Shown here piece by piece: positions 11,761-22,954 of a stretch of 64,000 nucleotides of DNA. Source of the DNA: Isoetes taiwanensis. Taxonomy: Eukaryota > Streptophyta > Lycopodiopsida > Isoetales > Isoetaceae. The translations under genes and the position numbers were made by a program. Position 1 is the stretch's first letter; each line of letters starts with the position of its first letter. Where the stretch lies: assembly GCA_021234155.1 (NCBI GenBank), contig JAJEKV010000052.1, positions 8,043,358 to 8,107,357 of the forward strand, written 5' to 3'. Under the pieces are notes generated by a model that saw only the letters and a program-made list of their open reading frames with translations, did not search any database and had not been told where the DNA came from.

Positions 11761-12481
11761 TAAGATGCCACAAAAAGTTTAGAAGACAGCCAGAAGGACA
11801 AGAAAAAGAGGGAGGCTAGGAATGGCTAGTCATGCTGGTTGTTTTATGCCTAGTGTTGTAGCAGGGGTTCCAAAAATCTCAGATTTTTTTTTTGGATATG
11901 CCCGTTTTCCCTTTTAATGTATTATTTCTCTTAGATCCTTTTGCCTTACTATCAGTGGGAGTATCAAAGTGTTTATCAAAAAAGATATCATCATCCCAAT
12001 CTCTGTTAGGGTTAGGGTTCTCCTTATCAAAGTCAGCAATATCTGAACTATGAAGAAAATCCCAAAATTTAGATTTATAACATTCATACAATTGGGATTA
12101 TTGGTGTCACAGTTTAAAGATAATGAAAAAGAAGGTTATAAATCTTGTCTGATTCCATATTTTGTTCCCCAACAAGATTTGCATTGTCTTTCTGAACTGT
12201 TGCTTCTTGTGTTAATGGATGAAACCATCTTTAGTTTGAATGCTTGAATATGTGCCTAATTCTCTGGCTTGAAATTTTGTTCACTATCCTGCACTGCTCA
12301 TATCTAAACAACTATTGTCCTTGTTTGCCAACTGCACCTCCATATATAATTGAGATAACTGCGAAGCATTGTTTGGGAAAATAGACATATCATTAGGAGG
12401 AATGGATGAGGAATTATGGTCTGTAGTGGTGTTAATGTTGAGTTCTTGGCATGCAGCCTGCAGCAGCAGTTTATGACTGCC

Positions 12482-12768
12482 GGATGCTACAAAGCTGCCA
12501 TGCTCATGATCACAAAACAAGAACAAGACAAACAAATATGTACAAAGAGTGAAGGGAACGTGGCCAAATGAGGCTCTCCAAATATGAGATCAAACCTGAG
12601 TACATTTGAAGAGGCTCCGGTCTAATATAGTGTAGACCGCAAATCTGAGCCGTACACTAACTAAATCTAAGCCATACACTTAAGTTAACCTAAGCATGCC
12701 AAGTGTCAGTCTGCCACCACTGACACCTAACATGTGCATGCACAATGTTAACCACTAGGTGGTTAACA
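12482..12768 (-). mobile_element. Putative small LTR or LTR-like insertion
   Basis: On the minus strand the segment begins TGTTAACCACC, has a TATA-like ACTATATTAGACC, and lies next to a purine-rich AGGGGGAGGC stretch that resembles a polypurine tract. The 5-bp word CTGCC occurs immediately on both sides (12,477-12,481 and 12,769-12,773), which could be a target duplication. The other end does not give a clean CA terminus, so the boundaries and class remain uncertain. It contains a 9-bp palindrome GTTAACCAC / GTGGTTAAC. Confidence 0.3.
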
Positions 12769-12773
12769 CTGCC

Positions 12774-13140
12774 TCCCCCTAAAAGTTTTTAGCACAAAAA
12801 CATGTACAGACTTTTATAAGACAAGTCCGACAATTACAACAGGGTGCCAAAATTTTAGGGGCAAAAATGATGGTACTGGTAATGGTTTGTTGTGTCGCCG
12901 AAAGATCTTCATGAAGGCATTGATGACGAATAGGATCCAAAGAAATGTCGATGCAGAACGTGGATCAGAGGAACTGGGGCAAGAAAAATATGAAGACTAT
13001 CCCCTTATATCATGGGTAAGTCCAGGTGAACAATTAGTGCCCAACATTGCACTTAAAAACAATTATGATAGGGGGTCTTAAAAATATAAGCACGAGGAAA
13101 GCATCCCCCGTGATCAGCAGAGCATGACTATGCGTGGCAA
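12774..13140. other. Non-coding, nothing recognised
   Basis: Short reading frames only. It precedes a G-rich repeat array. Confidence 0.4.
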
Positions 13141-13420
13141 TATTTTTGAAGAGCGTGGATCTTGAGCTAGGAGCGTGGCCATAAGCAAAGTGTGAGCCTG
13201 GGAGCATAAAGAGCGTGGCTGAAGCGTGGGCGCGCATGAGGTTGGCTCAAGGATTAGCGCGGACCGTGGAAGAAAACAAGAGCGTGGGTGTGGGCCCGTG
13301 AGCATGACCCCGTGAGCCGTGGGTACAAGCAATAAAGTTTGAGCGTGGGTCAAAGTTTGAGCGTGGATCAACACGTGAGCGTGGGCATGGGCGGGAGCGT
13401 GGTGCCACCGTGACCCGTTA
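13141..13420. repeat. GAGCGTGG interspersed short-repeat array
   Basis: The word AGCGTGG recurs about nine times in 280 bp at irregular spacing, usually as GAGCGTGG followed by GTC, ATC, CCA or GCG. This makes the segment sharply more GC-rich than its surroundings. It is not a simple tandem repeat. Confidence 0.7.
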
Positions 13421-13525
13421 TCAACCCAAAGAGACGGCAAGCCCTAAAGTGATGGTAAACCCTAATCGGCGGTTGCGGAGTTCTGCCGAGATGTGTTGCT
13501 GCGGCCTCCAATTTCTGCATGCTCT

Positions 13526-13530
13526 GCTGA
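13526..13530. other. Target-site duplication, left
   Basis: GCTGA immediately before the left LTR (TGTGACGCTC), matching the right flank at 26,540-26,544. Confidence 0.9.
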
Positions 13531-15114
13531 TGTGACGCTCCCTGCTAAACATACGGTGCCCGACCGTACACTCTGCAGGAAATCCCCCGTCCGGCTCAAC
13601 AACCGCACAGGCCCTCCGTCTATCCCGCACTCTGGGATCTCCGTAGTGCGGGAAGGGGACACGAAGGTGTCTTGCGCGCCCTTCCCCTATGGGCTCCTAT
13701 CACAGCGGAAGCATAAACACGTCAGAACTAGCAATACGATACAATATGCTACCCCGAGGGTAGCTCAACTGCACATCCATAGATGCAAAGAACATAATCA
13801 TATACCATAAAACATGAGAGCTCCTACCCGTGGCTCTGACACATAGGGTAGTCGACTGACTGGATAGGCCTCAAGATAGAGCAGACCGAGTCATAACAAT
13901 GGCGGGGCTGGCATAAGACAATGGCTAGGGTTGACCACTCCATCCGCCCCCTCATTGCATACTTTGCGGATGGGCTAGATCGGGGCTCGGCATGACTCTA
14001 ACCTTGGGATCACGCTTAATCCCATGGCATCACCCATCGGGACTACTCCAAGTTGCATCTCCCTGGTCCGTCGAGGTAGGAAGGGTTGCATCTCCCCTTG
14101 AACCCTCCAAAACAAGAACCAAGCTGACACTTGCAACTCTTGAGAGGCAGGGCGACACCATCGCCCCAGGAGGTGTCGGACCCATGCTCGGCCCACACGA
14201 AGTGACCGACCATAAGCCTAGCCCACTATGGGATCCCACGTAGCCCCCACTCGGCAGGGATCCTCCCTCCATCTTGCCTCTAGCCCCGTTGTGTAGTGCT
14301 GAGTCACACCATAGCTTCCATAGCCCGGTGGGTTCCTATGCACAGGCCGCAACTAATAGGAACTAAGGGATCTACACTAGGAGCATACTACATATGGCCC
14401 TAGGTCTCTACCCCCCTTCCCAATGCAAGAGGAGCAACATGATCAACCAATATCACATACATCACATCATGATCAATATCAATATCACATGAACATCTTA
14501 ACCTAATCATACATAGCTAACTAACAGTTAGGGTTCCTTGATTAGGGTTCAAGATGTTCAACAAAGGATCTAGGGTGGCTCTACTCTAGACAAGAATCAC
14601 TAACCCATCTGGAGTGCTAACTTCCAGATGAACTAACATGAACTCTACTCAACCTACCTCCTCCAGAAGCGCTTCCTCCCATTCCTGGTGTCTCCATGCT
14701 CCTAGACGTGGTTCGAAGGCTTGCTCCCTCTAGGATCATACGCACCTTCCAGGGGCTGCTGCTCCAGGCTAGACTATGACGAACGGTGCTCGAAACGGGG
14801 TTTCGGGCACGTGGGTGAGAGTTCAGGTGCTAGGTCAGGGAAAAGGGTCTAGGGTTAGGGTTAGAGCCAATATAGGTGTGGGTCCACATGGGATGCCACG
14901 TGGCACCACTAGGATGAGGCCGTGTGGCTGTTGCTCCAATAGGATAAGGCCATGTGGAAATGGGCCTTATCCTAAGGTTATCTAAGTTAAACAATTAACT
15001 TAGATGTGCACCCCTTGCCACTTTCTGAGGCATACAAGGCTATCTAGGTAGACTTGTATGGTGACGGTCCAGGATTGTACGTATTTATGGCGTATATTCC
15101 CCTGGAACGTCACA
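13531..15114 (-). repeat. 3' LTR of the chromovirus
   Basis: The 1,584-bp LTR begins TGTGACGCTCCC and ends CCTGGAACGTCACA. It is nearly identical to the other LTR but lacks a ~65-bp piece present there around 25,458-25,525 and differs at scattered bases. It contains a short telomere-like stretch CTAGGGTTAGGGTTAG near 14,850. Both LTRs carry the same inverted ends TGTGACG/CGTCACA. Confidence 0.95.
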
Positions 15115-15130
15115 TTCTCCCCCCCTTAGG
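15115..15130 (-). promoter_or_regulatory. Polypurine tract
   Basis: On the minus strand CCTAAGGGGGGGAGAA runs directly into the 3' LTR start TGTGACG. This is the expected position and composition for plus-strand DNA priming. Confidence 0.9.
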
Positions 15131-15938
15131 ATAATGTTGTCCTCAGCATTGCGCTAAGGTGACGAACCTAACTATCCTGCAAAACAACATCAGGGCATAC
15201 ACTTAAGTTAAGTTTAAACGATCAACTTCCTATTTAATTGTCAAAATTTAGGCTATATTTGTACTTAATACAAAATTATATAGCCTTAACAAAGTTACTT
15301 CTTACAATAATCCAAAACATTATTATAAGAGTTATTAGGGTTCATAATCTAAATTATGGTTCCCCCATCTTCTCGTAATGCGCCCCACCTCGAAGCTCCT
15401 TCTCACTTGCCTGCACATGGAGCACATTACGTTAGTTTAATTAATAAGTTTGTGGTTTTAGGGGACCACCCCCCTTACCAATACCTTGCACTCGATCATG
15501 GCCCTTTCGGATTTGAGCTTAAGGACCATTTAAGATGATCCCATCATCGCCCATGATCAAGTGCTACCTTGTACTCGGTTACGGTGCCGAAATGCGCCTA
15601 GTGCATCATGCCCCAAGGGTTTTAAGCTAGGGAGCGTCTCACGATCCCATCATCGCAAGATGATCACTTTAACCTTCACCATGACCCCCTATGGCCGGTG
15701 TGCGAGCCCCATCGTGGCATAGGGAGCATCCGTCGATGTCCCATCGCCAAGCACTATGCCTCACTTCCTCTCTCGCATGACCCTATTGGTCATGCGCACC
15801 TCTTGGTGCATGTTGGCCTAGAGAATGCCTTAAAGGCTTATCTCATCATCGCCCACATGTTCCAAGATTCTGGCATATGTATTCCACTAGCTAGAATACG
15901 TCTGCCAGAGCTAGAGGTTAACTAAGAAACATACTAAG
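15131..15938 (-). other. 3' untranslated internal region of the chromovirus
   Basis: About 800 bp between the end of the chromodomain frame (TAG at 15,939-15,941) and the polypurine tract. It has no coherent minus-strand frame; the plus-strand frames here look like chance. Confidence 0.6.
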
Positions 15939-16082
15939 CTAACCTCCTGGCAAGTCGGGGTCGACCAAGTCGGAGACGACTCGCCCATCAAACTCCTTCA
16001 TAAATTCTGGGTATTGCTTCTCCAAATCCTGCTTCAATACCCATGTCGCGTCTTCCACGGGCAAGTGTTTCCACTTGACCAA
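15939..16082 (-). pseudogene. Chromodomain at the C-terminus of pol
   Basis: Directly after the amber codon that ends the integrase frame, the same frame continues LVKWKHLPVEDATWVLKQ and then DLEKQYPEFMKEFDGRV, ending with TAG at 15,939-15,941. The pattern LVKW...P.EDATW...L...YP.F is the canonical retrotransposon chromodomain, and it places this element among chromoviruses. In the family, chromodomains bind histone marks such as methylated H3K9 or otherwise guide integration into heterochromatin. Here the stop codon falls immediately before LVKW, at a position normally held by an aromatic residue, so the domain is cut off from the integrase in this copy unless the amber codon is read through. 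Confidence 0.85.
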
Positions 16083-17750
16083 CTACTGGAGGAACTGAGA
16101 CCTCCTAGTCTTCTTGAATGACTTATCAAGAAGTAACTCAGGCACAATTTCGACTTGCTCCTCCGTCATTTCCAACAAAATTGGAGTATCCAAGACCTCC
16201 TCAGGGTTAGGATTGTGCCTTTTTAATAAACTTACGTGGAAAACCTTGTGAACTTTGAGATGGGCCGGAAGATCCAACTTGTAGGCTTGGGAGCCCACTC
16301 TCTCCAAAATCTTGAACGGACCAGCCCATCGAGGGGCAAGCTTCTTGCAACTCCCAATCCGAAGCTTAGCTTGCTTGACCTTGATCTTCAACCACACGCT
16401 ATCGCCTACCTTGAACTCTCTTACGGTCCTGTGCTTGTCGGCTACACTCTTCTGCTGACTTCTTGCTGCTAGGAGGTAACCTCTCACTTCTTCCACCAAC
16501 TGCTGCATATCTCCTAGCATTTGCTGGGACACTTCAACCTTAGACACGGGGTTGTGCCAAGTGTCCGGGGTTAAGCACTGGTACCCGTAATTTACCATGA
16601 AAGGAGACATCTGAGATGACTCCTGTTTGGCACTATTGTAGGCGAATTCCACCAAGTGGATGTACTCATCCCACTTGGACTGCTTATTCCACACAAAGCT
16701 TCTGAGCATGTCTTCCAAGATTCGATTTGTCCTCTCCGTCTGACCATCTGTTTGGGGATGATATGCCGTGCTCATGGAGAGCTTCGTCTGAATGGTGCTA
16801 AAGAGGTCCTGCCAAAAAGCACTCATAAACTTAGAATCTCTATCAGATATTATCTCCCGAGGCATGCCATGGAGCCTAAAAATCTCCTTCACAAATAGCT
16901 TGGTAGTATCTAATGTTGTGTCGGTAGTTCTACAAGGCACAAAATGTGCCATCTTAGATAATTTGTCTACTACGACCATCAATGCATCCTTGCCTCGAAG
17001 AGTCTTGGGAAGTCCTGTGATAAAATCCATACTTACCACTTCCCACTTCGCATTCGACACTGCTAGAGGTTCCAAAGCTCCTGGAATTCGAAGCTGCTCC
17101 GCTTTCGTTTGCTGACACAACTGGCACTCACGAATATATCTTGCTATCTGCTTCTTCATTCCCGGCCAGAAGTAGCTACTTCGAATCTTGAAGTAGGTCT
17201 TCATAAAACCTGCATGCCCTGCTATTGGGCTGTTGTGTGTGTCATGAAGGATTAGCTTCTTTATACCTGACGATTCGGGCACACACAACTTATCTTTATG
17301 GTACAACAAGTTGCCTTCCTTCTTATAATGCTTGAAGGCTTCTCGTTCCTTATCTGTTCTAGCCTCCCTGGAGAGGCTTTCCCATACCTCCTTGAAATCA
17401 CCATCAAATGGTAATGTCTCCTCAATTTTCTTGCCATACCCACTCGAAAGAGTTGATATAGCATTACAATGAGTTCTCGTCTCAAGAGGTCTTCTAGAAA
17501 GAGCATCGGCGACCACATTCAACTTACCTGGCTTATAAGCAATCTCAAAATCATACTCTTCTAGGAATTCCATCCACCTCCTTTGCCTTAGATTAAGGAG
17601 TGGTTGGGTAAAGATGTATTGGAGGCTCTGGTGATCAGTATCTAACTGAAACTTCCTCCCAAGCAAATAATGCCTCCAAATACGAAGAGCTCTGACAATA
17701 GCTAGAAGTTCTTGATCATGGGTTGGATAGCGCTGCTCGGTGTCGTTCAA
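16083..17750 (-). pseudogene. Gypsy pol: RNase H C-terminal half and integrase
   Basis: A long open frame (about 555 codons) starts inside RNase H without an ATG. RNase H motifs such as THDQELLAIVRALRIWRHYL and TDHQSLQYI occupy roughly residues 10-85. The zinc-binding HHCC module (HDTHNSPIAGHAG then CQLCQQTK) is near 165-215. The D,D,E core follows with VVSMDFITGLPKTL, IISDRDSKF and HPQTDGQTERTNRILEDM (about 235-360). The GPF motif (RWAGPFKILERVG) and the LKVHKVFHVSLLK block lie near 470-510. All catalytic integrase residues seem present. The first part of RNase H, with its first catalytic Asp, is lost in a deletion near 17,755, so only the integrase portion looks intact. Confidence 0.95.
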
Positions 17751-17760
17751 CTTCTTGGAA

Positions 17761-18676
17761 TCATAAGCTTGGAATCTTGTCCTTGTCTGGATCTGGCAGA
17801 ACTAGCACTGGTGCTGTTGTTAAGGCCTCCTTAAGCTTTTCAAATGAAGCTTGGACATTTTCTAACCAATGTGTTCTCCAATCTTTCACCTTAACGAGGT
17901 CCGTCAAAGGGGACGCCCACTTGGCGAAGTCCTTCACGAACTTCCTGTAATAACCTGCCAGACCTAGAAAGCTTCTTACTTCCGCCACATTCTTTGGAGC
18001 TGGCCAATCTACTACTGCTTCAATCTTTGCGGGGTCGGTGGAGATTCCTTCCGCCGATATGACATGGCCCAAGTACTCCACTCGTTCAGTAGCAAAGTGG
18101 CATTTGGAGAGCTTACAAGCGATGCCGCCTCAACTTTTCTAACACCCTTCTCAAATGCTGACTATGATCCTCAATTGACTTGCTGTAGACTAGAATGTCG
18201 TCGAAGAAGACAATGACAAACTCATCTAGAAAATCCCTGAAGACGTCGTTCATGAGGCGCATAAAAGTTGCTGGAGCATTCGACAATCCAAAGGGCATTA
18301 CTGTAAACTCAAAGTGACCATACCGCGTTCTGAAGGCGGTCTTATGGATATCTTCTTCCTTTATCCTTATTTGGTGGTATCCTGACCTTAAGTCAATTTT
18401 AGAGAATACCTTTGCTCCTTGGAGCTGGTCCATCAAATCGTCTGCCCTTGGCAATGCATACTTATTCTTTATTGTCTGCTTGTTGAGCTGGCGATAATCT
18501 ATGCACATTCTTAAACTGCCATCTTTCTTCTTCATGAAGAGTATCGGTGCTCCAAAAGGAGACACACTTGCTCTAATAAAACCAAGCTCAAGCAATTCCT
18601 GGAGTTGCTTCTTGAGCTCTGTCAACTCCGATGTGCTCATCCTGTATGGTGCCTTCTTTGGTAGGCTTAGCATCAC
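17761..18676 (-). pseudogene. Gypsy reverse transcriptase (frameshifted)
   Basis: The first segment (18,676-18,113) carries the RT fingers and palm: [20 protein letters not shown], the DYRQLNKQT block, [15 protein letters not shown], the [17 protein letters not shown] block and the active-site box [10 protein letters not shown]. It stops after LEKLRRHRL because a few bases are missing. The next segment (18,081-17,761) resumes in another frame with [26 protein letters not shown] and [17 protein letters not shown], then breaks in the RNase H deletion. RT copies element RNA into DNA in the particle. Here two frame breaks abolish a continuous polyprotein. Confidence 0.95.
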
Positions 18677-19344
18677 GGTGCTAATGTGATCTCACACTCC
18701 ACACCCCTATAAGGTGGGAGCTGCCGGATCTCATCCGGGAATACATCCTTGAATTCCGAAATAAGCCTTGCTACTGGCTTGGGCAACTGCTTCCCCTTTT
18801 GGTCGTTCCCATCCTGTTTATTGGGCTCAATTGCCTCTAACCTCAAAATGTAATCCACCTTATTTCTTTCTATACTTTTCCTTAGCTGCTTCAAAGAAAT
18901 GCACTGCATAGAAGAAGCTGCCTTCTTACCTCTCACTATGAATTTGGTGCCGTCCGGTCTTTGTCATGGCGACTTCATTGCGGTCCACAATCGATCATGG
19001 CTTTTCATTTGGCTTTAGGAACTCCATTCCTACTATAAGGTCATACCTTCCAATTTCCATGACCTCCCCTATCGGCCACTTACTTCCACTAAGGTCTATG
19101 TCGAATGTAATCCTCCTCCCCTTAGTGTGCTTAAAATGGCCGTTTTGCCATAGCAACCGGCCTTGGCTTAGACTTCAATACCTTGTTCTTCATTAGGGCA
19201 GCCTGACCTAGGAGAGGCGAAGTTGTGAGAGCTACTGTGTCTATGAGGACTACATATGGGTTGCTATCTATGATTCCATCAGCCCGCCAATCTTTGTCGT
19301 GATTTTCTATATCACCCGACTCAATATTTGCACGGATATGGCAC
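18677..19344 (-). pseudogene. Aspartic protease region and linker to RT
   Basis: On the minus strand a degraded gypsy protease can be followed. The active-site region reads VVLIDTVALTTSP, where the family has Asp-Thr-Gly; further on comes a GRYDLIVGMEFL-like block typical of the C-terminal half of the fold. The linker then reads ISEFKDVFPDE and [11 protein letters not shown], which normally precedes the RT. Frameshifts occur near 19,130 and 18,970. The Gly-to-Val change in the active-site triplet would inactivate the enzyme. Confidence 0.7.
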
Positions 19345-20730
19345 TCACCATCTATGAAGTCCGGGCCTCATCTTTGGTCGTCGTCTTCGATGCCTTACGT
19401 TGGTGAATCCCAATCCATGAGCTCGCCAAAGCTGCCGCATGACGAATGGGCAATCATGTGTTGATTGCCCCGGCTGGAAGCACACGAAACATAGTTTCTT
19501 CTCGATACACTCTTGTCTCTTCTCTTTCGTCGGTATGTCTAGGATGCGGCAAAGACACCGCCCCCGATGCATTCTGCTTCTACGGTCCCCAAAGGTTTTA
19601 CCATGAGCTCTTCCCCTGTTTGTTGGCCTCGATGGCATAGGCTGGCTGGTTGCTTACTCTGGTCTGCCCTTTGGTTTGCCGGATTGACTTTCCTTTGAAG
19701 GCCATTTGTCTCTCTCACGGCGTTCTTTGGAGCTTCTTCCAAACTTATAGCTTTATCCCTACCACGCCCTTGACTTTGGGTTGATTGCTTTCGGACTAGC
19801 CTTTTGATATTCTTTGTTCAATCCCTCAATGTAAGTTTCAACCGCTTGCCTTTCAGACACTCGGGGAACATGGAGTCTAAGTCGCATAAATTCCTCTGTA
19901 TACTTTACTCTCTTCGACAATGTACCCTGGTTCAATCGTAGAAGCTGGGCTGGATCTTTGCTAGTATGTGACCTAGGCACATAATGTCTGCGAAAGGCCT
20001 TCTTTGAAGGTCTTGAATCTGCAGAATGTTCCTTTTTTGAGCTTCTTTGGACTTTGCATAGCCTTTCCACCAGATTCTATTTTGCTCCTATCAAGTTCTT
20101 TGTAGCAACTTTCCCTATATCTTTGTCCTTCATGCCATAAGAGTTGCCGAACTCTTCCATCTCGTCAAGCCGGGCTTACGCCTTTTATACGACTTTGTCC
20201 TTCCCGAGAACCGACCCAACTTCCTAGTCTTCCATACATTGCTCATAGCACTTTGTGAACTTTCTTTTGATAGTCATCGCCTTCCTTGCCCTGGCTCTTA
20301 CGGAGTATCGGACTCACTTTACGAGCTAGAACCTGTCTTGGGCCATGCAGAAGTGTCTGATGAACTGGAGCTAGGTGGTGTTGGACTCCTTCTGTTTCTC
20401 CTTTTCCTCTTCCTGTCCCTGACATTTCCCTGATTGTCTTGCCCCTCCGGCTCGATGCCTTGCTGAGGTAGTGGTGGAGGTGGTGGTGGAGCAGGTGCAT
20501 ATTCTTGGGCATTCATCAATGGGGTGGCCCAATGGATCAGCTGATGCATCTGATTCCTCATCTGGACGAGTTCTGGAGTCATTTCCTCGTTGTTGTCATC
20601 CTGATCACGTCCGAATAGGTTCCTTGGTACCCATTGATGCTGTCGGCCATGGCCTTGGGAACCTGAGCCGGTGTTCCTTGCTGCAAGGATTGATCATCAA
20701 TGCTTGTTATTTGGTTTACACATCAATTAT
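19345..20730 (-). pseudogene. Gag (frameshifted)
   Basis: Gag is read in pieces on the minus strand. The N-terminal piece (20,582-20,243) has NNEEMTPELVQMRNQM, a poly-proline run and a basic RKRKRRNRR stretch followed by serines. The capsid-like retrotransposon gag domain (20,070-19,759) reads FRRHYVPRSHTSKDPAQLL then YTEEFMRLRLHVPRVSE and AVETYIEGLNKEYQK. The zinc knuckle (19,510-19,450) reads CFVCFQPGQSTHDC, so the usual His in the CCHC pattern is Gln. Several frameshifts separate the pieces. Gag would form the particle and bind RNA; this copy cannot. Confidence 0.8.
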
Positions 20731-20904
20731 ATCTGTTTACAATTAATTTATTGTTAGATACAAAAGAAATCATGTGAAAATTCCACTTACAAGTCAAGAT
20801 CATAATAAGTCATTACTATATAGAAGTACATTTTACGAAATACATGATAATATAAAAAGAGATTATTCAATACAATTTAATTGAGGACAAAGCAAATACT
20901 TCCG

Positions 20905-22459
20905 TCATTGACGGCCTTTCATGTTCTTGAAGAAGTTCTTGATGTTCTTGAGATGCTTGCCGACGTTCTGCAATATCCTTGCGGCTGATCCTCCTTCAAG
21001 TGCTCTAGCCATCTGGGGTGCTGGGAATTCGGGTGCCGTTGCTGCCACCACTGACAAATGTGCATCCCTGAGGTGGCCCCTGGCGAAGTCGAGGCAGTTG
21101 AAAAGGATGACATGGTCCGATGCGTGGTCTAGATGCGGGCGTCTTTGCCCAAAGCCGAGAGAGGGCTATGAGGGGCAAGCAGACTCTTCTCCTCTTGGGC
21201 TAAACTCCGTGGAATACTATCATCGCCCTTGGCTAAGAGCTGGAAGATAGATGCAAGCGCCTTTGCCTTTACCCGTGATGTTGACCCATGTGCCTCTTTC
21301 GCCATTTGCTTCCCCATAGATGTTTATTGCTACGAGGTCTTCGTGGTCCCTCCACATTGTGGTAGCATTCTCCAAGTTGATGTTGGCGTGTGCCTCACGC
21401 GAACTCCTGGAACGGACTGGTCGGCTAGAGCTTGGACCCCTTCCTGTCTTATACAATCTGCTTTGTATCTGCTGGAATTCCTCCTCTGGGATGACAGGTT
21501 CTTGTTGTCGATAGATCTCCCTTATCTGGCCGATAGGCTTCTATATCGACATTATGCGCGTATGAGTGTCGCTCCGATAACTCCCTTGGAAATTCCTGGT
21601 AGGAGTAGTCGATGAAGTCACTGCCCTGCTCTTATGCGATTAAGCCTAGGAGCTCGTCAATTCTGAGGCCTTCTTCCTGGCAATGGGGAAGGTTGAGGAT
21701 GTCGTTAGCCAAGATGTACTCCTCGCCGTCGATGATCACTGGTGACAGGGCTGTGATGCTAAGTGGTGGTTTGAAATCTCGCCTTATTGTGCCTTCCTGC
21801 CTAGCTATTTGCCTTTCCATCCTTGCTGCTTCGCTCATTTCCCAACTTGGGTTCTCCTCCACTTGTTGCTCGTAGTCTTGCTCAATCTGCAGCATGGGTG
21901 TTGCCGAGGTGGAGCCATAGTACTCGTACTCTGTGGATTGGATTTCGTGGATGCTGATCTGCTCCCTTCTGGTGTTGAGAGGTGCTAGATCTAGGGGCTG
22001 AATCGACGGCTCCCCTGGTTGGTTGACTGCCTTGTACTGCATGAACAAAGCTAAGGCTGCTTGGTTTGAGAGGTATCTGTGCCTATGATGCTTACAGGTC
22101 ATATAGTCTGGCATGCTTCTGGTTCTATCCCACACCTTGTGCCTATGATGCTTACAGGTCATATAGTCTGGCATGCTTCTGGTTCTATCCCACACCTTAT
22201 TCTTGGCCTTAGCTCCCCCACCTATGGCTTGGGTCAGAGAGTCTAAAGAAATCCATTTCCCTCCCCTAGGTGGCAAGCTAACTTCCCAGGGTAGTATCTG
22301 CTGGTCATATTGGCAAATGATGTCGGTGTAATAGGGAGTCCTAGTCAATGTGGCGTGGAGATCAAAGAGGTGGTCGAAGACATGGAAAGCTTGGTCGGCG
22401 AGAAAATCACGGATGTGATTGGCGGCGTCATACCATCTGACAAAGTTTGAGGGCGCCAT
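20905..22459 (-). pseudogene. Accessory reading frame B between leader and gag
   Basis: An extra protein-coding segment lies upstream of gag and resembles no family that I recognise. A good ATG is at 22,459 (MAPSNFVRWYDAANHIRDF), in a frame open from 22,498 to 21,632. It continues PYYTDIICQYDQQILPWEV, an RGGKWISLDSLTQAIGGG block and acidic, glutamine-rich text. After a stop at 21,632, coding-like text continues in shifted frames (IGQIREIYRQQEPVIPEEE, then TTMWRDHEDLVAINIYGEA, then DFARGHLRDAHLSVVAATA) and ends NVGKHLKNIKNFFKNMKGR with TGA at 20,905-20,907. The ancestral product was probably about 500 residues. A 60-bp tandem duplication lies inside it. Function unknown. Confidence 0.6.
22081..22200. 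repeat. 60-bp exact tandem duplication
   Basis: Two adjacent copies (22,081-22,140 and 22,141-22,200), identical except for the last base or so, keep the reading frame and duplicate 20 residues beginning KVWDRTRSMPDYM in accessory frame B. Confidence 0.95.
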
Positions 22460-22763
22460 TGAGCAGAAAAGAGTATGAAAAATGGCTGATGAGGACAAGC
22501 AAGGAGCTAGAAAATCGCCAAAAGGGTTGAGAGCAATTTTGATGGTGAGAAAATGACAAATGAGGTCCCCTTTTATAGACTAGGGCTGCCTCGGGTTCCG
22601 TGCACAAGGGTTCTTGGTGTGGAAGGACTTTGTTCAAAAGCTATGGGTGTCCAAATGAGCTATCATGAAGTGCAATTCTAAGCAAAACAAAGCAAGAAAC
22701 ACTACATGGCAGTTTGTTGGATGAAAATTGGTCAACTTAGGCCAAAAAGGGCCAAATCGGGAC

Positions 22764-22828
22764 GGTTCGCACGAAAGGGCCTTCCGAAACTGTCGGAAAG
22801 GGGTTTGGCGCGGACCAACCCGGTTTCG
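22764..22828. repeat. Palindromic 65-bp repeat, copy 1
   Basis: The core runs CGAAAGGGCCTTCCGAAACT then GTCGGAAAGGGG and GCGCGGACC. Its inner arms CCTTCCGA / TCGGAAAGG can pair. The outer arm has two changes relative to copy 2 (GGTTCGCAC against GGTCCGCGC), so pairing with GCGCGGACC is imperfect here. Confidence 0.85.
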
Positions 22829-22954
22829 CCATTTTTGAAGCAATTTTGACGAATTTTTGAGGTTGGAAAGATCCTAACATGACTAATTGATCAATTCTAG
22901 CCTAGCATGTAACTTTTCTTGAGCAAAATGGACACCTATAGGCGAAATAGGGTC

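Noticed and set aside
13493-13810. Plus-strand frames repeated at 13.5 and 24.9 kb (identical protein text)
   Set aside because: They lie in the two LTRs and are identical only because the LTRs are; the frame direction is opposite to the element.
22081-22200. CRISPR-like array
   Set aside because: Only two adjacent exact units without spacers, in a plant retroelement frame.
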